DNA from: Symbiodinium natans | Lineage: Eukaryota; Sar; Dinophyceae; Suessiales; Symbiodiniaceae | NCBI GenBank assembly: GCA_905221605.1 | Contig: CAJNDS010002155.1 | Span: 312,001 to 376,000, forward strand | Length of the DNA: 64,000 nucleotides | Reading direction: 5' to 3' | Part shown: positions 56,919 through 64,000 of the stretch, piece after piece | Position numbering within the stretch: position 1 is the first letter of the stretch | Layout of the letters: each line of letters opens with the position of its first letter | The notes under the pieces: generated by a model | The model's input: the letters and a program-made list of their open reading frames with translations, nothing else | Database searches by the model: none | What the model was told of the DNA's origin: nothing | Program-made: the position numbers and the translations under genes

Positions 56919-57020
56919 TAAAAAAATATGGGACACCCGAATTGATATAGATCAGCAAATAGGATTCCCTATAATGAATAAGGACCCCAATAAGGTACCG
57001 AATTTCGTAAACCCCCCATT
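56919..57020. mobile_element. TIR mini-element, family C-like
   Basis: GGGGGGTTTAAAAAAATATG at the left and ATTTCGTAAACCCCCCATT at the right, with GGACCCCAATAAGGTACCG inside, as in other family C elements. Confidence 0.5.
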
Positions 57021-57869
57021 AAGGACAACAGAAGAAGAACAGGTGAGAGTGAGATGCAGCCTCGGCCATGCGATTGCGTAGCGCACGGGCTCTCCCCAAG
57101 ACAGATCCTCACAACAAAGAGTTTTGTGCAGTGAACGCTGGTGAGGTGGGGCCCATCACCGCAACAACGGTCCATGCAGAATTCTTCCAGCAGCGCTGCT
57201 GGCAGCTCGTAAACCGGGCATCTTGCCACAGTGGAAACCTGGAAGGAATCTTGCCAGCATGCACGGCATGACCCAACGTGCAGATACGTCCCTGCTCAGC
57301 TGCGCCTTTGTTGCCAACTCTTGCATTTCGGCAGATGCACCTGGTTTTTGGAAACTTACTCCAACCCAGCTTCTGGCGGTCCAAACATATCCATCTCCTT
57401 TAGAACCCCTACACTACAAGCAGGCGCCTTCTTTCAGGACAACGGAAGCCACTGCAGCGGCAGCTGTGGCGGCACCTATAGATCCCCAAGAAGAACCGCA
57501 AAGCACATGGCCTCTCCTTCCAAAGCCTGGATGCGCAAGTTGCTCCAGACAAGCCTCGCCGTAGTGCCTCTGCAGCAGTACACAGGGACAAGTGCGGAGA
57601 AAACGAGTTCCCGGCGTGCATCCATGGCACACAGCTGCCATTGATTGCAGACGTTTCAGGCGAGGCTTCGATGGCTCACTCGATGCCTTCACAAGCGAAT
57701 CTTAAACTCCAGGATGGATGGCAGTGCAAAGTGACAGATGTCTACAGTACCAAGCTTCGCAACATCTGCTCCCGGCTCTGTGCCTTTCATAGAATGCGCC
57801 GCTGTGCAATATGCCCGTAGGTGAAACATATCTGCTTCATGAAGCCAAGAAGCCTTTCAATGGCCAAGC

Positions 57870-59052
57870 CTATGGCAACTCTACCTCCGCCAACTTGAGT
57901 CGGCTTTGCCTCTGCTTGACCATAGCGGCACGTTCCAGGTTGTCCTTCACCATGTTCTTGGCGGGCATAAGGAGCGGACTGTCTGGCTCTAGAAAAGGAA
58001 GCACCCGGATGATGTGTTGAATGCCGCGGCTGTAGGCACTGGACGCCTCCGCAAGTCTGCCGCGACTTTCCTCCACTGTTCTTGGGTCCCATATGCTTCT
58101 TATAATTATGCGCCCCTTGATATTCGACTCAAGTCAGAAAAAACACCACAAAAGAAAACGACGAACATGCTTCACAAAACGCAGTCTGGCTTCGGCTTGC
58201 CGCGCCGACCTGACCAAGGCCTCCCCTTTTGCCAGTCGCTGGGTGCAACTCTCGGAGAGCTCCTGGCCCGCGCGACGCTTCGCGGGGCCTGGGTTCGCCT
58301 CTTGCGCAGGCCGCTTGTGCCCTTCGTGCTTGGGGAGCCTCTTGCCATCTACCAGGGACTCAATGGTCATGGTGAAGGACTGCTGGATGACGTCCCGTTC
58401 CTCGCCCTTGGCTTTGGGCTTCCTCATCGGAAAGGAAACGGTAGCACCGCTTGTGACGTCTACATCCACCTCTTTCGTCAACTTCAGTGTCTGTTCCTCA
58501 CCATGCGGACGCACACCAGTTCCGTTCATGGACAGATCTCGCACCACAACGCGGAAGTCACCCTCAGGAAGAGGATTGGGGAGTTTTACCTCTAAGTGGT
58601 GCCATGAAATCCCCGATAAGGTGCAAACAACATCGGACTTGGGCGCGCGTCCCACGGAAATTGCCTCTTTCACCCCAGGTGCCAGTTCAAATTGCATCGG
58701 CGGTCGCTTCGACGCAACATCGAAGGCCAGAGAAACGAGCAAACCTGGGCCAGCCATGCGGAGGAATCGGCCCCTGGCCACTTCTTCCCAAAACACTTGT
58801 CTTTGAGCCCTGCATCTGCAGCACGTGCAAACGTGAACCGCCCTCTCTTGGTGCAGCACCACGATGGCCAGAGCAAAATGGGGGCGTTCCCAGAAGAAGC
58901 CCTTCAAATATGCCCCGAATTATGGCAAACACCCTTTCCTTTGCAGCCCAACCACTCCACAAAAGCGCTGCCTTCTCGGCAACCGTGGAGGCCAGCGCCC
59001 GCAACTGCTTCTGGTAGGTGTCTGGGCGCTTGCCCAGGTTACATTCTTGCAT
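57870..59052 (-). CDS. FHA-domain protein gene, spliced
   Basis: The core exon runs 58757-58160. Its ATG at 58757 has a CTCCGCATGG context, though the frame is open further upstream. The FHA signature is complete: VGRAPKSDVV (G-R at residues 36-37), SGISWHHLEV (S51/H53-54) and VVVRDLSMNGTGVRP (residues 71-84); it should bind phosphothreonine peptides. A basic pair of clusters (KRPAQE and AKRR, residues 148-162) may be a nuclear signal. A helical tail follows. An 84-nt GT-AG intron (58159-58076, phase 1) plausibly joins FVKHVR to the exon 58075-57870, encoding EESRGRLAEASSAYSRGIQH and an MIT-like three-helix segment. The TAG after LAEVELP follows a possible GAG|GTAGAG donor, so more exons may exist. 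A likely 5' exon starts at the ATG at 59052 (TYQKQLRALASTVAEKAALL) in another phase; its splice ends are not settled. The role is inferred as phospho-dependent scaffolding only. Confidence 0.65.
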
Positions 59053-59059
59053 GTTTGAC

Positions 59060-60224
59060 TGGCTCACAGACTGCCAAGAAAACAAGCTGGTAAAAATATG
59101 CTTGTTTGCTTTCCTCCTCAGATTTTGCAGGCAATTGGCAGCCCAATGGCTGTCTCACTACAGCGACTTCAATGTGCAGAGTCTGCAACTGCCAATGACG
59201 CACATGCAAGTTCAGGCACGTGGTCTTACAATGCTGTACAACTGGCCTCATGGCCCCCTACCACAAGGAATCTGATCAACGAGAATTCCAGTTTCCCTTT
59301 GAAAACGTGTACCTGGAGGTTGATCTGTTCTTGAGTCTGGATTTTCTTCGCGGGATATGGCGCAACATGGCGCTGCCCCAGCGCCGACACTGTATGCTAC
59401 ATGACCATCTAGCCCGATGTGATGGTCACTACACCACGTGAGCTGCCAAAACCAGAGAAAAGGAAAAGATGAACTTTGGCACAAATTGGCTGACGAAGAG
59501 CTGGGGGTCGAACCCCAGTCCCGCGTAGCTTGCGAACGGTACAGTGCCTGCAAACAACACGTGTGGAAACATTCAAATAAACGAAATGCACTGGGGTCGT
59601 CACCACACGGGGGTCTTGTGCATCGAGAACAGGAACAAACGCCTCCCAACCCACCCGAAACACTGCAAACTAATTACCGTTTTTTCTCCCTGAGAAGCGA
59701 ACCTGCTTGTTCGCGCGCAGCTTGCTGCGGGCAACGCGGCTCGCACTTTCGGCCTCCAAAAAATGATGACGTGCCAACGGCCAATGTGTTTTGGACATGT
59801 GGGAAACTGCCTGGGCGCCGAGCAATAAAACAAACCATGCCGGCAGGCCACTGGCTCAGCAAACCTTGCCTTTGCGAACGTCTTCTTCCAAAGGCCACCT
59901 GAGTGCAACAACGTTCCATTTCGCGAAAAGTTGCAACTGCTCGTGCATACAGTAGCTTATTCAACGCCAACGTAGCGTCGTGGGGGTCTTCGTGCCATTC
60001 TAAACTTACCTGCGTGCCATTCTACGGGGGCCAAAAAAATATATGTTCTCGATCGGGCTGACGGCCACGACACGATGCAAATCGCACTGCGCCGACGCCT
60101 GCGGCTGGCCATGTCGAAGCATCTGCGGTGGGGGCACGCAGAATCGCGGCCTCACGCGCGGCGCGCTGGGTGACCACGAGGTCGAGTGCCCACACACCGG
60201 GTTGATCGCACGCCGTGTCTTGTC
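59060..60224. other. Unrecognised DNA, no telomere-like tracts
   Basis: Overlapping frames on both strands (59248-59970). A perfect hairpin CTGGGG/CCCCAG around GTCGAA lies near 59500. No gene or tRNA is supported. Confidence 0.35.
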
Positions 60225-60500
60225 CTGTTTCTTGTGTTCAGTATTCGAAAATCAGAGGAGTAGAGAATTCATCTAAATTCCACCCCCCTCGTTTCTTGTT
60301 TTGTTTCCTATGTTCATTATTCGAAAATCAGAGGAGTCGAAAATTACTCTAAATTCCACCCCCTCGTTTAGTTTTTTGTTTCTTGTCTTCATTATTCGAA
60401 GATCAGAGGCGTAGAGAATAAGTAAAAAAGTGGAGAAGAAGTCTAAATTCCACCCCCCTCCTTTCTTGTTTTGTCATTTATTGTGTTGATTATCGGATAT
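60225..60500. repeat. 75-bp tandem repeat, about 3.5 copies
   Basis: The block ATTCGAAAATCAGAGGAG followed by TCTAAATTCCACCCCC and TTTCTTGT recurs at 60243, 60319 and 60394, with a decayed fourth copy near 60490. Confidence 0.85.
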
Positions 60501-60559
60501 CAGACTTGAAAATAAACAACAAAAATATAATCTACTAAATGACAGCAAGTTTTCTGACA

Positions 60560-60735
60560 TAATGAAACGCGGGGGGTGGGGGGGGGGGGGCAGCCCTCCC
60601 CCCGGGGTTGGAAGGGGGGGAGGGAGAACCTCCCCCCCCCGCCCCCCCATTGGCTTGTTGTTCCCAACAAGCGGGGGTTGGGGCCCCCCGCTTGTTGTTG
60701 AAAGCAGTCCCCCCCATTTGCTTGTTGTCGCCAGC
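60560..60735. repeat. G/C homopolymer-rich palindromic DNA
   Basis: Alternating poly-G and poly-C tracts with repeated GCTTGTTGTT and CAACAAGCGGGG blocks that can pair with each other. Produces false Gly/Pro-rich frames. Confidence 0.8.
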
Positions 60736-60739
60736 CCTC

Positions 60740-60975
60740 CACAGACCCAGTTCAACCCTGGTTCAACTCTGGCTCAAAAACCTGGGTTCCCTGATGGTCC
60801 CTGGGACTGGGTTCAACATAGGTTGGGGAACGCGGGGTGAACCTGGGTTCAACCAACCTGGGTTCAACTCAGGTCAACCCAGGTTCAACCCAGTTTCCCG
60901 ATGTTGTTGTCCCCCCCCCCCACCCCGACACCTGACCTAAAGGTTCAACCTGGGTTGAATTCAGGTTCGAACCCC
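60740..60975. repeat. GGTTCAACC / CCTGGGTTCAAC array
   Basis: More than ten short copies of GGTTCAAC or its complement within 235 bp, many combined as AACCTGGGTTCAAC, in both orientations and broken by one poly-C run. Confidence 0.8.
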
Positions 60976-61796
60976 CCCGGACCATGCTCTGCGATGGCCC
61001 CTGCACTGGGACAATGCTGATGCGCGGGTTTAAACAAAAAACAACAAATTCACTATATGGACCTATTTAAAACGGAAAATTGTAATTGCCAATAAATACC
61101 GCCTCTTTTATTCTACTTTCACAGGTTTTCGCCAGCCTCTCGCTGCAGAGTGGGGGACCATGCCATGTTGCGGTTGGGGAGTTTTTCCCAAGCCGAGTCG
61201 TTTTGTTTTTTGTTTCTCCGCGACATTTTGCCACCATCGCGGTCCCAGTCCAGTGCAGCAGGAGCTCGGGCGGCCCATAGCTCACGGGGCAAGGCGGGAA
61301 ACGTGGGGAGACAAATAAGTCAGCGAGAGCATCGCTGAGCAGTGGAGGTTAGCCGTCAACATTGGCGGTATTGGCGATTGGCTAGCAAAGGACCTTGCTG
61401 CGGCAACCCCGACCATCGTCCTACGGCTCATTGAAACGGAGCGGCAAGCGGTAAAGGAAGTTGCAGGCGGAAAAGCAGCAACACATGGAATGGCGCCGGG
61501 TCGATGGCGTGGGACGGACAATGAAAACCCTGGCCGCCGGCCGCAAAGAGGCCCGATTGCGAATCCAGCTGTGCGAGTTCGGCAGGGCCCACACTGCTGC
61601 GATGCTCAGCGTTCTGCGGGGGTGTCATGGGGTGTCTGTAGTTTTGCGGGGGTCATTCAGGGGGTCGGGTATAGGGCGGCCCACCCCATGAATTGGCACC
61701 CGAAGTAAGCTAGTGTGAGTTTTTTTGTTGTGCCACGATCTCCGCGCAGGTCCCGGTGCAGGGCTGTTGGTTATGGGGGATTATGATAATGGGGGT

Positions 61797-62240
61797 CAGC
61801 CTCCCGGTTCAAGCCGGCATGCGGCTCGCGAGAGGCGGGGCCTCGGAGTAGCGGGCCTCTGCCAAGACCTCGCTGACGTCGGTGCGGGCCCGTCGACGTT
61901 GTCGGTGGAGGCGACGCGCAGCGCGAGGAGGGTGGCCGCGAAGGCGCCGCGAAGGCCCGGGCTGCGGAAATGGTGAGCAGCGCGGACCACAGCGGGCGAA
62001 GGCGCTGGTGGCCTGGGCCCGGCATGCTGCCGGAACCGCCCGAGCCCGACATCGAGCGAGCAAGCGCACGAAGCGTGCCGCTTCGGGGCTCCCGCGGCCT
62101 CCGACCTCGATGGCGAGGAGGACGAGCCGACAGCGAGCCGACCGGACGAGTTCGGGGTAGGCGCGCTCCTTGGAGAGGCGCAAGGCTGCTGTAGTAGGGC
62201 GAAATTCGTCGAGCGGGCTCGGCTCACTGTTTGCCGTGAG
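61797..62240 (-). pseudogene. Decayed LINE C-terminal fragment (copy 1, minus)
   Basis: Three minus-strand phases must be chained to follow the family: SKERAYPELVRSARCRLVLL and EVGGRGSPEAARFVRLLARC in one phase, SALLTISAARAFAA in the second, TLLALRVASTDNVDGPAP in the third, then DVSEVLAEARYSEAPP back in the first. That pattern fits the C-terminal region of dinoflagellate LINE-type polyproteins as I know it. At least three frameshifts show it is dead. Confidence 0.6.
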
Positions 62241-62828
62241 GCGGTCGGAGCGGAAGGCCAGTGGTGCCACAGCAGTAACTGGCGCACACTTCGGCCCCAG
62301 GCGTGTCGCCGCAGGCCCGCCAACGACTTGACATGGTCGTGCATGGGGCATGCCCGCAAGGCAATGGCCTTGTGCTGTGATGCCGGAAGGCCCGAGCAGG
62401 CTGTCGCTGCCGCCAGGCAGACGACCACGCAGGTGACCCCGGACCTCGCGCAAAAAATGGCGTGATGTGGCCACCGACACAGCTGCATGGTTGGCGTTGA
62501 CAAATGATTTTTTTTGTGAGCGAGCACGCCATGTAAAGTTAATGCATGGCGTGATGTTTTGGGCTTACCCGCGAAAGCGCGTGAGGATGGAGCCCAGGCA
62601 CGTGGGATCACCTGGGCCCCGATAGTGTCAAACATGCCGAAAGCAACGATGGGCCCAAACCACCGTGTGGGAAGCACAAGTTAGTAAAGGAGCCTGCAAC
62701 CTTTCAAATAGTGTGCAATGTGTGCCGAGACCGACGACCAGGTCGCCCCCCCCGCTCCAAACGATGGGAAGATGAGTTGAACAACAAGTTGCCTGATGTA
62801 GCTCATTTGCCAAGATTCGCCGACATTC

Positions 62829-63295
62829 TGTTGTACAGGTTCGCCAGCCCGGGCTCCCGCGCCCTGCTGCAGTCGCAAGCCGGGCCGCGTCCCGGGTCTT
62901 CACTCCGCCTCCGCAGGCTGCGCTTGACCCTCCCGCTCGACGCTGCCCACTGTCGGTGCTGCAAACGGTTGGACTAGGTTGGGGATCAAAGGGCGGCGTG
63001 TCCGCGATCCGGGCTACTGCGCCGCCGCGGATGTCCGCTAGAGCGCGCAGCTGCTCGGGTTTGCCGCGAGGCCGGGGCTCGCGTTGTCACCCACGCGCTG
63101 CTCCGGGACCTCAACCTCACCAACGGCAGCTCCCGGAACGATGAGCGTCGTATTGAGGTCATCGCCAACGGTCTGCCGCTGTGGAACGGGGCACAGCTCG
63201 CGGTCGATACCACGCTCATTGCACGGGTGCAAGCTGGAGCGTGGTCGCCCCACGCGTCGAGCTTTCGCCCACATCCGTGCCAAAAAAAAAATTGA
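62829..63295 (+). pseudogene. Decayed LINE C-terminal fragment (copy 2, plus)
   Basis: One phase reads LRRLRLTLPLDAAHCRCCKR, LD, a TAG at 62975-62977, then VGDQRAACPRSGLLRRRGCP, LERAAARVCREAGARV, and DERRIEVIANGLPLWNGAQL with AVDTTLIARV. The GDxRAAC, ARVCREAGARV and RRIEV-ANGLPLW-GAQLA-D blocks are characteristic of dinoflagellate LINE-type retroelements. The frame ends in CAAAAAAAAAATTGA. One in-frame stop and truncation on both sides mark it as a pseudogene. Confidence 0.7.
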
Positions 63296-63309
63296 CCGCT
63301 TTCGCCCAC
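63261..63309. repeat. 12-bp direct repeat around an A-tract
   Basis: GCTTTCGCCCAC occurs at 63261-63272 and 63298-63309, enclosing ATCCGTGCC, ten A and TTGACC. It could be a target-site duplication around a very short retro-insert, or a local duplication. Confidence 0.6.
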
Positions 63310-63330
63310 TACGTTCCCAGCATTTTACTA

Positions 63331-63989
63331 GTATAAGCCCGCCTCAGCATCGCAAAGGACAAATTCACCCGCGCCCAGCGGCAAGGGCAAGCGGAGCCTT
63401 CGACGCACAGCTATCAGCATCACGCTCTCTGTGGGGCCATGCCTGCGGCCCGACTGGGACTGCAGCAAGGCCTGGTTAAGCTCCAAGGCCGGCTGCCAGC
63501 CGTGGGTCACCAGGACATGCGTCCCGGGCCGGGGGAGATGCACACGAGTCATCAAGGAAGGACTCCCACGTGGGGCAGGTATGCCAACCTTCCGTGTGCA
63601 GTCGATTAGCAAGCCCACAAGGTCATGCACAGCGCCCGGTCACGTGCCTCAGCATACCGACGGGTGACCTCGGGCAGGGCATTGCGCAGCGCGTGGTTGG
63701 CACGCATGCTCGTGCACATGAGCAGGAAGAGCCATGCACACTGGGCATCAGGAAGATGCGGCAGGTGGTCCGGCAAAATCGGTTTCTCCTGCACGCGGCG
63801 CCGCGCCCACGCATGTGCGTAGTCCGCGTGGCCCAGCGGGACACCCAGTGCGGTAAACCCGCGCTCGTGGGTTGGGCGGCCACCGCGCCATACGTCTTCG
63901 CCCAGCTCGTTCACGCTTGGTGGCGTCTCCCCGCATCCAACATCCGTCATGCCGGCCCCTGGCGCGTCCCGCGATGACGTACAGGTCAT
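63331..63989 (-). pseudogene. Decayed LINE fragment (copy 3, minus, runs to window edge)
   Basis: The frame from 63989 reads GFTALGVPLGHADYAHAWAR, LPDAQCAWLFLLMCTSMRAN and HALRNALPEVTRRYAEARDR, the region after the reverse-transcriptase core. Near 63610 it shifts phase and continues as the 63630-63328 frame with ALLQSQSGRRHGP and AVRRRLRLPLPLGAGEF. The catalytic RT motif would lie beyond the window. It overlaps copy 2 in family coordinates, so the two are different copies. Confidence 0.65.
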
Positions 63990-64000
63990 CCAGGTATGCG

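Larger units (their letters stand above)
55691..57867. other. Intergenic DNA
   Basis: Telomere-like tracts at 56388-56454, about 56596-56612 and 56708-56728 (the last in the window), a GTTTCGACTCTCACAC module at 56554 and a family C-like element at 56919. Frames at 55659-56090 and 57109-57692 overlap on both strands and have no motif. Confidence 0.4.

Noticed and set aside
59494-59530. tRNA-like T-arm (CTGGGGGTCGAACCCCAG)
   Set aside because: The hairpin has the wrong loop and no matching acceptor, D or anticodon arms within tRNA distance.
61796-62677. 293-codon minus-strand frame as an intact gene
   Set aside because: Family similarity jumps between three phases in this region; the long frame is a by-product of GC-rich decayed LINE sequence.
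62829-63989. A single LINE with an internal inversion
   Set aside because: Both the plus piece and the minus piece contain the same family region (SQ-G, then RRLRL-LPL), so one inverted copy cannot explain both.

Overview
The window looks like nuclear DNA of a dinoflagellate, most likely a Symbiodiniaceae-like alga. The evidence is: (i) dozens of dispersed tracts of the TTTAGGG/CCCTAAA telomere-type repeat; (ii) a gene with a ubiquitin-like N-terminus followed by 41-residue RCC1-like repeats, a type common in dinoflagellate gene sets; (iii) degenerate LINE-type retroelement pieces carrying dinoflagellate-style motifs; (iv) short introns bounded by terminal inverted repeats (TIRs), one of them with a GA-AG splice pair. 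No bacterial operon, rRNA, tRNA or CRISPR array is visible. Species is not assignable from the sequence alone.

Layout. 1-5 kb: telomere-like tracts, a 255-bp TIR element, the RCC1-like gene (minus strand) and a remnant of a second N-terminus of the same kind. 5-12 kb: repeat-rich, with TIR elements at 5.55, 6.84, 7.22, 7.33 and 8.96 kb, an ACGC microsatellite, poly-C, and one coding remnant at 10.0-10.4 kb. 13.0-14.8 kb: an intronless 607-residue protein with three AP2-like domains. 15-46 kb: mostly non-coding; telomere-like tracts every few hundred bases, many TIR elements, microsatellites and a few coding remnants. 46.6-48.45 kb: a probable multi-exon minus-strand gene. 50.5-53.5 kb: a minus-strand pentapeptide-repeat gene in which at least four introns are TIR elements that excise with the frame kept. 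57.9-59.05 kb: an FHA-domain gene. 60-61 kb: tandem and palindromic repeats. 61.8-64 kb: three decayed LINE pieces in opposite orientations.

Main message. Small TIR elements of many families occur across the window. Inside the pentapeptide gene they behave as introns: removing four of them restores one reading frame and, at one site, the exact five-residue repeat register. This matches the introner elements described in dinoflagellates. A second layer is the telomere-like DNA. One tract sits cleanly inside a family D TIR element whose uninterrupted relative is elsewhere in the window, so at least some of these tracts arrived by insertion. The tracts are missing from the gene islands and from the last 7 kb. 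Function is assigned only by visible domains; most genes here have no recognised pathway role and the genes do not form an obvious functional set.
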